Assembly (NCBI GenBank): GCA_016800925.1
Contig: JABCPU010000241.1
Coordinates: forward strand, 40,747 to 104,746
Direction of reading: 5' to 3'
Length of the DNA: 64,000 bases
DNA from: Suillus spraguei
Lineage: Eukaryota > Basidiomycota > Agaricomycetes > Boletales > Suillaceae
Shown here: positions 34,587-47,102 of the stretch, piece by piece
Layout of the letters: each line of letters opens with the position of its first letter
How positions within the stretch are numbered: position 1 is the first letter of the stretch
The notes under the pieces: model-generated
Databases searched by the model: none
Seen by the model: only the letters and a program-made list of their open reading frames with translations
Told to the model about the DNA's origin: nothing
Program-made: the position numbers and the translations under genes

Positions 34587-35592
34587 GGGTAACATGTCCT
34601 TTGTTGCTTTCAGCAACTTGGGTGACACCGAGTCACTCATGAAAACTTGGAAGGTAGTAGCTATCATTGTCATCATATCTAATCTTGTTTAACTTTTTTA
34701 CTAACCCTTTCATACTAGTAGGTATGCACCATTGCAGCATTCTCGAGCAGGGCCAACACCTCAAGAATCTCTCTTGGCAACTTTGGCACTTGGAAAACCT
34801 AATGGTTGATACCAACAATGCAAAGTCTATTCAAGAAGTTGTCAAAGAATATGAGCAACAAACTCGACAAGGAGAAGGGCCAGTATGTTTTTTTTCAATC
34901 CTCTCACAGCAGTTTACATCAATAAAATTTTGTAGCGCTATCAAATCTCTCAAGGCTCCTGACTTCAAACAAAATGCTTCAAGAGGTGACGGAACCCCTG
35001 GTGCTAACCATGCCTCTTCCAACCCCACATCCGACCAGAACGGTGTTTTCTCTTCTGCTACCAATGACTCATCTTATGAAAGTTTGTCGCCTCTTACGAG
35101 AAACATCACTTTCCTCTCATTTTCAGTACTTCATTCAGCCCAACTGCTCTCCTCTATTCCACTCCCACCCTATCTAACCCTATGAGTTACAGGGAAGGCA
35201 CCAGTGGTAGCTGTGTGACAGGCTTTAGCATTTTTTGTCCGACCATCAAACTCCCCCTAGATGAGCTTCTAGGCGAGGAGTATGATGGTGAAGACGACGG
35301 AATGGCTGACGCTCCCATTGCGCAACCAGATGATATGAAAGAGGACAAGAACAACAAAGGTGACAGTGTTATGCGGTATGACAAATACAGTAACAGCAAC
35401 AATAGTGACAACAATGTCCATGTCCCCACCCAGCCTGAGGGCGAGTCCCTCCTTTGCGGGCCTGCAGCATCTTTGGCCAAGAACAGAGAACCCATGAGTA
35501 TACTATCATCAATGCGTGACCAAAAATCCATTGGCATAGTGACTACATTGGTAAAATCTCCCTACTCATACTCGACTTGTAACTTGTGCTGA
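34587..35592 (+). pseudogene. AreA/GATA-like-domain gene relic
   Basis: Pieces in order are NMSFVAFSNLGDTESLMKTW K, then across an intron VCT, then in a shifted frame LEQGQHLKNLSWQLWHLENL and MVDTNNAKS, then in a third frame FKKLSKNMSNKLDKEKGQ, then KSLKAPDFKQNASR. Together they match the conserved 'W(K/R)V.T..........LENLSWR.WHL' block of the nitrogen-regulator AreA GATA-like domain and its basidiomycete extension (FKKLSK..DKLDKEKGR..LEAPDFKR). At least two small indels break it. A later acidic stretch (PLDELLGEEYDGEDDG) probably belongs to the same gene. The LTR-like copy 2 begins just downstream. Working members are regulators; this one is not translatable. Confidence 0.72.
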
Positions 35593-35699
35593 AACAAAGA
35601 AAAAAATCTAAAAAATATGATGTTGTGAATGATACATGGTGCGAAATTAGCTGGGCTGGGGTACAGGATTGACATACTCCAAGATAGCATGAAGTTCGG

Positions 35700-36661
35700 T
35701 GTAATGAACATATTGGCGCTGGGCTTAAAACCCTATTTTTTGACACTCGTCTCATGTCTATAGGAGTTACCACTTGTCCATGGCTGTCTTGCCCCTTTAG
35801 CACTCCTGTGGGCATCCCACGCTTACCACACACTGTACTGACTGCCGCACCATGTTCCACGTACTGATGTCCTCCCATGTCCTTGCTGCATCCGCATAGC
35901 TCCATTTGGTGCATCATTTGTTTTATGTTTGTTATCACTGATTCCACAGCAAGTCTTATTACATGTTGCCTCGTGCCGCAGCACCTCGCGCTATGTTTAC
36001 ATATGGCGGTTACTGTACTTGAGCGCTACTGATCTCACCTAGAGTATTCCGAATACATACAATTTAGGATATAAGCACCACATACCCCACACGATACAGT
36101 ACCTGATTTTACCCCATTGCACGTACTATAGGTCAGGATTATTGTCTAGCTCTGGATCTACCCAGTAGTAGACTTAGTCTTTAAAGTTTGTTATCGCTTG
36201 TTAATTGATTATGCTCGTTCTCTGTTACTGCTGGCATACCACTGGACTTTTGATTGCTATTTTGACTGAACTTCTCATGCACCACTGCTTTACTGCTGAA
36301 AGTACCGTGGCCTTCTTTACTGTTTCTTTGCACCACTCTCAACCTTACTGCTACCGCTGATATTATCGCTCGCCACCGCTCGCTCGACGTTACTGATACT
36401 GACTCTGTTTCAACAACGCTAGTACCGCTACATACAATGCTGGTTCCAGCAGCATCATCGCTGACCGCAGCAACTTACCACTGACTACGATGCTACTTTC
36501 GCACATTGGTTTGACTCAGACTTGACCATACTAACAGGCATCCCCCTTTAGGGTCGAATGCTCTTGTTTTGCAAGTGAAGCAGACTAGACGGAGTGCAAG
36601 ACCACATACACTAACTTAGGAGGTAGCTTATCTACAGCCCATGTTAGGTTGTATCTTTACA
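35700..36661 (-). mobile_element. ~960-base LTR-like element, copy 2
   Basis: Reverse complement of the element at 29055 and 42597, with ends TGTAAAGATACAACC (at 36661) and CATTACA (at 35700). Flanks do not show a target duplication. It separates the GATA-like relic from the intact coiled-coil gene, whose stop codon is only 35 bases away. Confidence 0.8.
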
Positions 36662-36695
36662 CCAGTGTGATTATCAGTAATGGTGTGTCATGCAA

Positions 36696-38271
36696 TTATT
36701 TTTTATACACTTCCTTTGGTATGCTCTTGGGGTGCACTACATTGTCTCCCATTTCACGGATCTCTGATGGTTTCTGGACTACAAGACTCATCCTGCTGTG
36801 GGATGAGATGAAGTTTTTTGTGGCAGCATCAAGGGACAACTCTGGTACATTCAACAGTGTATGGGCAGTTTGCAACCACTCAGTGTCTGTCTGGGAGGAA
36901 GCCAGTGCCTCACTCCAGAGGAGTGACTTCACAATACAGAGGGTATTCTTGCACTTGAGAAGTCCAGACACGGTGGCTAGCTTCGCTTGCACAAGATCAA
37001 GTAAGTGACAGAGTAAAATGCGATCCAAGAGTTTGGTGTCCTAACCAATGGTTTAAGCGTCATTATTGCATTGAATATTTGATACTTACTGCGCCACTGA
37101 CCCACCCAGCAGTTGCAATGTGCTGATCTTCAATCTCCTCGATCCTCATTAGCATGGCTATCTTCTCATTCTCGCAATGTTCATTCTCCACCACCCGGGC
37201 CTTCTTCTCATCAAGAAGCAATTCCTCCAGCTCCTTAATCTGTAAGTTGTTCTGTTGATGGCTGTCCTCCAGCTCCCTGATTCGCAATGTGTCCTCTTGT
37301 TGCTTGTCCTCTAAGAATCTGGTCTGGGAGAAGTCAAGGCTGCATTCTTGCTTGAGAATGTTGGTTTGATGCTGAACATCCTTCAACTGTCGCTCCACAT
37401 CCTTGGCATATCGCTGGAAATTTTGTGTTATATCCTCCTCCATCTGCAGTTGTTCGCATTTGAACTCCTGCATTGTCTCATTAAATTCAGCCTGTTGTTT
37501 AACCCTCAGTTGATCCTTGAGTTTGAGGGTGTTGTTCAGCAATAGCACCAGGTTGATTAACTCTTGGTGCTTCATATGGGCAGGACTCGCCAAGGTTTGG
37601 GTCTTAGTTGCCATGAGTGAGGGAGAATCAGATGGTTGTAGCTGCCAGGAGGGAATGATGGCAAGGATGTGGTTCGCTGAATCACACATGCTCTCGAGGA
37701 TCATCAAGTTATCTTCAAGCATGGCGGTACCATGGACATCTGGAGGTAACATGAATGAATATTCATGTTAACAGAAACATGCTTACTTGAAGTGAGAAGG
37801 ACAGAGTTGGGGTCAGGGTGAATCTCAGGTGGTTGTGACCATTCTCTATCAAACTTGAGTGCAGCATGGCATTGAAGACAGGCTCTCAGCTGGCTGATGT
37901 TGCTTATTGAATCCCCAACTCGATAAGTGGCAGCAGTAGTGCCTTCAACATAGAATGCATGGACATCAATATCACCAGTCATGTTGCAATGAAATTGATA
38001 GTGATTTTTGAATCTGCACTGAGTGGTGGTAACTTGAAAGTTCACTGGTCTGAGATGACCAACTGCGCATGACTCATCTGTTTCCAACCATCTATACCAT
38101 AAATAGGTTTTATCACACATAAATGAATAGAATGTTTCTGTACAAACAAAAGGGTCCTGCCTGTTACAATATTTGGGCATGCAAAGTATGCTAGAATAGC
38201 CACCTGTCCAACACTCTGCCCGACACAATTGCAGTACTCTTGAGACTTGCCACTGCAGCGAGCAAAGTCAT
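36696..38271 (-). CDS. Coiled-coil protein of unknown function, 455 aa
   Basis: Four exons: 38271-38204, 38091-37787, 37739-37090 and 37040-36696. Splice sites are gtggct..atag, gtaagc..ccag and gtaagt..ttag; phases fit with no internal stop, giving 455 residues. Start MTLLAAVASLKSTAIVSGRV. Residues about 25-125 are Cys/His-containing (DESCAVGH, TQCRFKNHYQFHC, LRACLQCH). Residues about 195-330 form a long heptad-rich coiled coil (LQMEEDITQNFQRYAKDVER, ELEDSHQQNNLQIKELEELL). The end is Leu-rich and helical. I do not recognise the family. The CxxC/H pairs could bind zinc, and the coil suggests oligomerisation; both are inference. It sits between two transposon-like sequences, and its start lies 6 bases from the edge of one, so a longer 5' end may have been lost. 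Confidence 0.68.
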
Positions 38272-38277
38272 GCTGAC

Positions 38278-39060
38278 TGTCAAACCCCTGTTTTTGACAA
38301 GTGTCTCGTTACTGTCTGCAGCGGCAACTGAGCAAATTCCTTATAGCGAGCAAATAGCCTTTTCGCTCCGCTAAGGCAGAACTGTTCTTGTCCCATGGAC
38401 CCTTGCTGGATCCTTGTGCCGATGCCCTCATGTCCCATCCAAATCCGTCTAGATCCATTGGTGTGTAGTTACTTCGCTTCCACCATTACTAAATCTACGG
38501 CAGGATTTACCTTACGTCTCAAGGGGCTGCTGCACACTGTGCACCTCCTAACTAATACCCTGTTCATTTTCTTTCTCACTACCAGACTTGCCTAATAATC
38601 TTGTATGCACTCGAATATGTTAAAAGGACTCATCATACATACCATTACCATTACTTCCCGTTACATCCCGTCACTTGGACTTAGTATCAGAACGCTCGCT
38701 AGTTGAAATCTATTTGCTTTTGAACCTTTCACCATTCGAATCTCGCTCATTGATTTAACCGCCGGTAACTTAACCGCTCGAAGTACCATGCAACTTTCAA
38801 CCTCGCTACTTGTAACCGGACCACGGCCAGTGATCTTACTGGGTTGCTACTTCTTCCACTGCCTCTTTCGTCGCATACTTCACTCGTATGGAGCCGCCAT
38901 AACTGCTACTGCTACTGCACCACGGGTAGTGACATTATATTCGTTTCATAGGTGTTTCTTTTGTTCATGCCCTCGCTAGCTAACTGCTACAGCTACATGT
39001 ACTGCATGGGTACCACTGACATTGCGCTAGTACTGCCGACATACTGCAGCCGCTACTAAC
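38278..39060 (-). repeat. Diverged LTR-like sequence
   Basis: It begins TGTCAAACCCCTGTTTTTGA, comparable with the 'aaaccctattttttgacact' part of LTR-like copy 2, and continues with ctactgc / accgctcg words typical of that element's interior. The far border is uncertain. It may be an older relative of the 960-base family. Confidence 0.4.
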
Positions 39061-40623
39061 TTCAGAAGTTGAAGTCTTCATTTCTATATTAGTTCTTTTG
39101 TGTTTCCTTTGCACTAACTTAGAAAGAATTGCTTCTATCGCAGTCCTCTTGGGTTGAACATCTCACTCACACCTTCAGTGGGATTATCATTGCACTTATA
39201 CTTAGGCCAGTGGTAGTTTCTTTGTTTCACTGCCATTCCTGGAAACTGCCATCACATCCCAGCAATAGGTGACTATGTTTTCTCATATGGAATCTAGTAG
39301 CATAGCATGAGCTACTCACAAGCCACTGAACTGTTAACAAAGTTTTTCGGCACAGGCTAAAGTGGATGTCCTCATCTGCTCACAGCAGCAGATGCTTCAG
39401 TAAGTGAATCAAGCCTGCAGTACAGAGGTGGTAATTTCTCTAACTCCCTTACTAGTATCAGTTGTCATGTATTGAGCGCACTCCAGACCTATTGCTGTCT
39501 AAACTTCAATATATGCTAGTCAGGCAGGGTGTTGAATTTTCTGAAGTCACCATTGAATGAACTATGAAAAGACATGGCTTCATGCACAAACGTGTATGTA
39601 GTTTTTCACTAGTTGCATTTTATTCTAATCTCCTCTACTAGGCATCCCATCTTTGCACAGATGTGGGAGAAGAAGTTGATAAAAAAAATGTCGAGGGGAA
39701 GCTGAAGTTGAATTCGACTGACATGTCCACAAATTACTCCAGTATTCAATGGAAAGGTAGTTGTGGTATGAAGAGAAGAGGTTATGTAATAGAAAGGCAC
39801 AAGCCGGCGGAGTCAGGAACTGGTGCCTACATGTTCCGACAAGTCATTGCACTTACTTGTCATACTCAATGTGCGAGCACTCTGTTCTCTGGTGCAAATG
39901 AACAGGCAATGAAATTTGTTTATATTCTCAAAGGTCTGACACCCTTTCTGCTACTCGTTGCTTTCATCAGCATGTCCTTCAAATGTGGAGGGGAGTGTAG
40001 CCAATCATTCTCAGCACCAAGAAACTTGACCCATCACCATCAGGAGTATAGGCTAGAGCAAGTCTCAGTGGGAGTTCAATAACAATGCTAATATTCAATT
40101 TACCTAGAGCAAGTCTATAGGTACATATTAGTTACTGTGAAGACAGACAATGAGATGATGCATACCTCAGCGGGAGTTCAATAACAATGCTGAGGTATCA
40201 AGCTGCAAGACGACACATATAAGTAGCTATATGAAAACTGCGGAGTGCAAAATACGGAGTATGAGTATGCAGAGAAGCGACCGTAGATCATGGTACCGGT
40301 AGTGTATTGTATGGTGTCGAAGGTGCAAGAAATAATGAGCTAACAAGATATGAAAAGAAGATATGAGGATTAACCTCTCAGATCATCGTAGCCATGGTAC
40401 CACGTGGGTATGTCTCTTCCAATAAGGAGTGCCAGCACTGGCAGAAGCAGCTGAGTGTGCAGTCACAACACTTCAAATGTATTTCTGCATCCCTGTGAGA
40501 CTTGGAAGCTCCTGCTGCAAAGCAAATAAAACTTAGTGCTCAAGTAAGTGCATTCATTGTACACCATACCTGAATCTCCACTCATTTGGATATTAGCCAA
40601 CTTCTGCCTCGAGCTCTCCACCG
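39061..40623. other. No supported gene; short local repeats
   Basis: An open frame at 39663-40082 (+) shows no family motif. The words 'gggagttcaataacaatgct' occur twice (about 40070 and 40168), together with 'ctagagcaagtct', so there has been local duplication. The Plavaka relic begins just downstream. Confidence 0.4.
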
Positions 40624-43600
40624 ATGAACACCATGATGTCTGATTCTTCCGAGTCTCTTTCCAATATCCATGATCCAGCAGTGTCCTCATCTAGCACCTC
40701 TGCATTTAACATCCTGCAAGAGGATCAGCATGTATCTGGCGAGTCAACTTGCATTCCAAACTTGGAGGTGCAGCCAGAAAGTAGAGCTGGCCATCCCTCT
40801 CGATCGCATTTGCTGCCTTTACGATTCAGGGACAAACTTCCAGTACCCCTGCCTGCCATTCCAGAACCCCAATCAACACCCATTCTGCGCTGGGTGGTCC
40901 TTTATGTATTGAATTCTTTTCATACACCTCTTAATAAATTTGGGATTGGAAGGGACTATAGCCACCGACCATTGTATGACCAAGATGCCACTGTCTCCAT
41001 TGACCAGCTATCCAATATCATGCCTGATCCCCCTTCCCTCAATGAGCCAGCCAATCATTCTGGGAGCTCACCCCCATCGCAGTCGCCCCCTTGGCCATGG
41101 AGAAATATGAGTATCTGGCGCTTGATATCTTGGAAGATGAGCAGTAATAGCGGTTTGACATCTGAGTCCCAAGTAACCCGCCTTGTTCATGAAGTACTGA
41201 AGGCCAAGGATTTCAGTCTCAATGATGTGCCCGATGACTTCAATACTCATACAGAAATGATGCGCTTTGACGCCTCTGAAGCAACACTCGACTCCAATGA
41301 TATCTTTCAGAGAGATGGCTGGAGGGAATCGGCAGTAGAAACACTAGTGCCAACCAGGGAGAGAAATGTGGATGGGAATGGGCAACTGTTTACTGTCCTG
41401 GGTTTTCATCATTGGTTGCTCGTGGCTGTTATTCGAGTGGCCTTCTCAGAGGCATCGTCACACTAATTTCACCTTACTCCTTTCAAGTCTGGAGATCACC
41501 GTTGATCGGCCAAGAGCAGCATCTATATGATGAGCTTTACACATCGGATTCCTGAAATAAGGCCCATGATGAGCTGCAGAAACAAAAGAGGGACGATGGG
41601 TGTAAACTTGAGCGGGTGATTGCTGGACTTATGTTCTGGTCCGATGTGACACACTTGACTCAGTTTGGGAATGCTTCCGCATGGCCGATCTATATTTTTT
41701 TTGGAAACCAATTGAAGTATGCTCATGCCTGCCCAACCAGCAATACTTGTCACCCCATCACATTTATTCCTTCTGTAAGTATCCTTCCCATCACAAAACC
41801 AGTGAGTACTCTAATACAATTTGTCTCTAGCTACCAGAATCTATTGTGGGTTTTATTAACAAATTTATCAAGAAGAAGAACATCAGTGACGACCTTGCCC
41901 ATTGCAAATGGGAATTGTTTCATGTGCTTTGGCGCATCCTATTAGATGATGAGTTTGTAGATGCATATAGGAATGGGATCATGATCAAATGTCACGATGG
42001 AATGTTTTGATGAGTCTTTCCAAGGATTTTTACTTACTCTGCAGATCACACAGAAAAGTGAGTTCATTTGTCACCTCAACTTCCACACATTAACTAACAA
42101 CCTTAAAATAGAGTACTTCTCACTGCTATTCATGACAAAGGAGATTGCCCATGTCCTCAATGTTTTCTGCTGAAATCATGCTTCGATCAGCTCAGTCTCA
42201 AGGCTGATATCTCGGGGCGCATCAACAACGTGTGCTTATACCTATGAGATAAGATTGTTGCGGTACGTGAGGCTATATACAAGCTAGGTGCTCCAATCAA
42301 AGGTGCTGCAGCTGAGTGTCTTCTGAAGCCGTTTTCATGGTGCCAACATTGGTGAGTGCGTTTATCTATAGACCTCCTGAATGATTTGAGTATACTTTAC
42401 TCTTAGAATACCTTCACTGAGCGACTCAGGCCTCTAAGCCTTGACTTCTTTCCTATACTCGTGGTTGATCTCTTGCATGAATTCGAGCCCGGAGTGTTCA
42501 AATCCATCCTCAAACACCTTATAAGGCTACTATATGCCATTAATCATGAATCAGTAACTTTACTGAACAATCGGTATGTATTCATTTGCATAGCAGTGTA
42601 AAGATACAACCTAACCTGGGCTGTAGATAAACTACCTCCTAAGTTAGTATGTGAGTCTTGCACTCCATCTAGTCTGCTTCACTTGTTGAACAAGAGTGTT
42701 TGACCCTAAAGGGGATGCCTGTTAGTATAGCTAAATTCAAGTCAAACCAATGTGCGAAAGTAGTGTCGTAGTCAGCGGTAAGCTGCCGTGGCTAGCGAAG
42801 ATGCCACCAGAATTAGCGTCATATGTAGTGGTACTACCGTGGTCAAAACAATTCTTGGAAATGTTGCGTCGAGCGAGTGATGTCAAGCGATAAAGTCAGC
42901 GGTAGTGGTAAGGTGCGAGCGGTGCAAAGAAACAGTAAAGAAAACCACAGTACTTTCAGTGGTAAAGTAGCGGTAAGCATGAAGTTCAGTCAAAATAGGG
43001 GTCAAGGATCTAGCAGTATGCCAGTGGTAACAGTGAACGAGCGAAATTGATTAACAAGTGGTAAAGAACTTTAAAGACTAAGTCCACTACTGGGTAGATC
43101 CAGAGCTAGACAATAATCCTGACCTATAGTACAGTGAAAATGAGGTACAAATCCAGTACTGTATCATGCGGGGTACGCGGTGCTTATATCCTAAATTGTA
43201 TGTACTCAGAATGCTTTAGGCAAGATCAGTAGCGCTCAAGTACAGTAACTGCCGCTATGTAAATGTAGCATGAGGCAGCTGCAGCATGAGGCAACATGGA
43301 ATAAGACTTGCTGTGGGATCAGTGATAAATGGTCATGTACAAACTACACACCAAATGGAGCTATGCAGATGCGGCAAGGACATGGAAGGACATCGGTACG
43401 TGGAACATGGTGCAGCAATTGGTATGGTGTGTGGTAAGCATGAGATGCTGCCGGTATGCACTAAGGGAGTAAGATGGCCTTTGGACAAGAGGAGTTTCCT
43501 ATAGACATGAGACATGTGCTAAAGGATAGGGTTTTAAGGCCAGTGCCAACATGTTCATTACAGTGGCCTCACCTGACCTTGACAATCCCCTGATATCAAG

Positions 43601-45553
43601 CTTTCACTTAATTTTGTCGTTTGGAAAAGGTACCATTCAATGTTTCCCTTCAAATGTATCTGATATGAAACAAAGAGCTGCATGACATTTTGAGGATGTC
43701 TTACAGGTGTGTTTGATCTCTGTTGTTCTTGTATCTATCACAATCTAATTGTTGTCCAGTGTGCTATTCCAGCATTTGAGGGTCTATTCCTAGACTTGCA
43801 TGATGAAGTTGTCCGTATACTCCTCTTTCATCTGGCTGAATGGCATGCCTTCGCAAAACTTCGAATCCACACAGATGATTCTCTCAATCTACTCAGTCAA
43901 GCTCTTAGATATCTGGAAAGCAGCTTCGAAAATTTCGAGACTCTACATGCTCAGCATTTCAGACTGTGGAGCTCCCAGAGGAAATTGCTGCCTGTCAGAG
44001 AAAAAGTGCTAATCTCAACTCGGCATCTGCAGGAACTGGGCCATCTGGAGCGCATCCCAAGGCCTTCAATATCCAAACTTACAAGTTGCACGCACTTGGC
44101 AACTATGTAAACTCTATTGAAATGTTCAGAACCACTGACTTGTACACTACTCAAATAGTATGTATGTGTCCTCATTGAGCGGCAAGTAAACATTTTGATC
44201 CTTTGAATTTTCAGGGCGAGCTTGCACACAGGCTCTTGAAAATGTTCTACCGGAGTACAAATAAGCAGGACCCTTTGAAGCAGTTGGCTAGGCAAGAAAG
44301 GAGACATACTCACATCAGACGTCTGCAAGAATCTAGCAAGACCAGCAACAACCCTGCTGGAAACTTACTACCGCTGGAAGCTCACCATTGTTTAGCAAGT
44401 CATCCAGGCATTGTCATCAACTTAGCTCATTATCTTGAACGGCATCGAGGTGACCCAGCTGTTGTGGTAGATATGTTATGTTCTTGCGTGATTGTTCTGA
44501 CACCTTCACTGATATAACCTAACAGGACTTCATTCTGAAAATTAATTACCATATCCTTTCCCGGTTCCTGGGTTTAGAATATGATGGCGATGAACGAGAC
44601 TTCACAGATGTCAAGTGAAATGACATGCACTTCATTAATAATCTGAACAGTGTTTTCCAACCTAAGCGCTTCCAAATTAACTATATAATGTACAATGTCT
44701 GTAGGGATTAAGACACACTGAGACCTGGACATGGCCCTGCGATGATGATGTTGTCGAGAGAAAGCAGTGCGGGCGCTCACCCTTTTTGGTATGCCCGGGT
44801 ATTGGGCGCATTTTGTGTTAATGTTCTTCATGTCGGCCCAAACACTCATAACCGCTCACCTCAGTCCATGGAGGTCTTGTGGGTGTGATGGTTTGGTGTG
44901 GTGCCACATTACCGTTGGGGCTTCCCAGAATGCTGCCTCCCAAAAATTGGATTTGTTCCCGACTCACCCACTGCCTTCAGGTTTCTTGACCCATCACTAG
45001 TGATAAGGGCATACCACCTTATCCCTGCTTTCGCTGACCATCACACGGATCATCTTCTCAGACATGGTCCCTCTCTTGCGAGACTTCCTGGAGAGGTCGA
45101 CAACTGAGCTTCATTTTATGTTAATATGTAAGATTTGTCTTGCTTTATACCCATATACTCATCATAACTCATGTAATTTCACCGATAGAGACATGTTTTG
45201 TTGTTTTGCAGGCATAGGTATTGGTCATGAAGCTCAATATGACTCCTCAAATATCATCCAACCTGATCATGCAGTAGGGAGCAGAAGTAGTGGTGTTAGT
45301 CACAGAGAGGTCTCTGATGATGATGATCCTGAAGCCAACACAGGGGTGCGACAATGCCAATGTTGACTTTGGAGGGCCCGAATATTGATGCAATAGTGAC
45401 CTGGATGACGAACACGATGATATCAACCAGGACAACACAGATGGAGATGAAGATGAAGATGAAGAGATTCCCAAAGATCACAATGGTGACATAGATGATG
45501 TATATGATTATGGCAGCAACTCTGAGGATGAGGGGCCTGCATTCAAATTTTAA
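40624..45553 (+). pseudogene. Plavaka-type transposase relic, interrupted by an LTR-like element
   Basis: Ordered blocks match the long Plavaka transposases of Agaricomycetes: a proline-rich start (PLRFRDKLPVPLPAIPEP, PWPWRNMSIWRLISW), then HLYDELYTSDS, LERVIAGLMFWSDVTHLTQF and GNASAWPIYIFFGNQLKYAH, FVDAYRNGIMIKCHDGM, VDLLHEFEPGVFKSILKHLI, (insertion 42597-43562), FGKGTI, AIPAFEGLFLDLHDEVVRIL, LAEWHAFAKLRIHTDDSLNL, YKLHALGNYVNSIEMFRTTD, LERHRGDPAV, FLGLEYDGDERDF, PFWYARVLGAF and DRDMF, ending in an acidic tail. Several intron-like gaps remain, but stops (for example TAA at 41464) and frameshifts are frequent. No terminal inverted repeats could be placed. It is an old copy that can no longer make transposase. 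Confidence 0.88.
42597..43562 (+). mobile_element. ~960-base LTR-like element, copy 3, inside the Plavaka relic
   Basis: Starts TGTAAAGATACAACC and ends TTCATTACA. It lies between the Plavaka blocks ending LYAINHESVTLLNNR and starting FGKGTI, at or next to an intron of the host gene (gtatgt..catag). Flanks agcag / gtggc show no target duplication. Confidence 0.82.
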
Positions 45554-46875
45554 TGGTAATTACACTCTGTTTATTTGCTAGTAAGGCACCCAACCTTTGG
45601 GTGCACTCTTCACTGGCCACTAGCGGTACTATAATGTATATGAGGAAGTTGAATGAATGATTTTTGTTTACTACTAGACTGGGTAATCTCAGTCAGAAAT
45701 TCACGTGCAATGTTACCACACGTGAGACCCTCTAAGCCATTATATGCCATTATATCTCCTAACCTCCATGATGAACTTAGGCAGATGGTGCTGTGCCCTA
45801 GAACACATCTGTATCTATCATATAATGGCTATAGCCCACAATAGTCTGTGTGCAGACACTGCAATCATGGTCATTGTTGCAAGTAAGATATAAAATTTGT
45901 GCAGTTTTATGTTTGCCTGATATCACATATCTAATGAGACTATCCAATGCGCAGGAATTGATACCGTGAAATCATTTAGACTAAGAATGGTAGAAATCTA
46001 AGTGTCTGTTTATCATTTGACCCACCTTTATAATGACATATCAAGTATGGCATCAAGGCAAAAATTATCAAGGGATGATGATATTACATGTGTTCGATAG
46101 ACTGTTGTACTCTATTGCACTACCCTACCATGACCAAACAGAATTGATTAAATTTGCAATTTAAGTATTGTCATGCCGAGCTAAGTGGATTTTAGTGATG
46201 CCACCACGCTCCACTTCCAAGGCTTCTACTTCACAGCACCTTCCTAGTAAGGTATGTGGCTTCTATTGGTCTTGAACACCTTGTGCAACTCGCAACTGTT
46301 CGAAAAATTTGAATTTCATGAAAATTCATGTGGAGGAGCTTCAGTTGCAAGAAATCCTGTGAAAACAGAAGATGAAAAACATAGTGTCAAGATATGACTA
46401 TCAATGTCACTCTTGTACATACTCATCCTTTTCTTTTACATATGCAATCACTCTTCGATACATGCCTCAGACATGTTTTCCCTCTGATTCACCGTCTTAA
46501 TCAGCATATTAATACCTCTCATTGTCGAATATCGTCCAGTAGTCTTTTGACCCAATGTGAAGTCTTTGTTCTCATCCCTCGCCCCTTAGTCTGAGCCTTG
46601 TCAGATCTTGATACATAGTACTAATTTGTGCCCGCAAAGCGAGACACAATGGCTTCAAACAGAAAATGTTTGGTTTGGATGTTCTACCTTGGTGAATAGT
46701 GATTGATGTGGTCCTCAGATCAGTGCCTGATATTGTAGACACATCTACAGACATCAATTCATCTGATATGCAATTGACTAAGCCCAAAGAGAAACTACAT
46801 AAACCTGCGGCAGCCTCACAAAACACAACATAATTATTGCTTCGAACGTATCCAAAGGCAAGACTCGCCATGGAG
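45554..46875. other. No supported gene
   Basis: Only short frames. The dispersed 60-base repeat has a copy at 46198-46256. An open frame at 46572-47021 (-) runs through the palindrome and is not credible as a gene. Confidence 0.45.
46198..46256 (+). repeat. Dispersed ~60-base repeat, copy 2
   Basis: ccaccacgctccacttccaa..cagcaccttcctag is similar to 1371-1432 and to the reverse of 48805-48870. Confidence 0.45.
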
Positions 46876-47008
46876 TAAATATCATCAGCAAAACCCAAAT
46901 GTGAGGTCCCCCTATCTCCAGTGCTGTGCAGCACTACACAGCACTGCACAGCATTGTACATAGGGGGACTTCCCTGTATAGTACATAAGTGTTTTGCTGA
47001 TGATAAAT
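46876..47008. repeat. Near-perfect palindrome (foldback element)
   Basis: The left arm starts atatcatcagcaaaacccaa, then aggtccccctatctccagtg and ctgtgcagcac; the right arm is its imperfect reverse complement, ending gttttgctgatgataaat. Arms are about 60-65 bases with a very short centre near 46937. It is the size and shape of a miniature foldback element. No clear target duplication was found. Confidence 0.75.
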
Positions 47009-47102
47009 GTCGCAACAACAATTTGCACAGGGGCTAAGACCAGTTACCTCTAAGGAAATCACCCATAAATGAATGTCAAGGTGTATTCTGATAGAAAAAA
47101 GC

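Noticed and set aside
38273..39021. CTGAC target duplication around a diverged LTR-like sequence
   Set aside because: A CTGAC after a CA occurs near 39014, but LTR-like wording continues beyond it and a 5-base match over this distance is likely by chance.
29055..43562. A single 14.5 kb retrotransposon with copies 1 and 3 as its two LTRs
   Set aside because: The copies are too diverged, the outer flanks do not match, and the interior holds unrelated host-type genes and a Plavaka relic, not gag or pol.
46572..47021. 149-codon minus-strand frame
   Set aside because: It passes through the palindrome and has no recognisable family or second exon.
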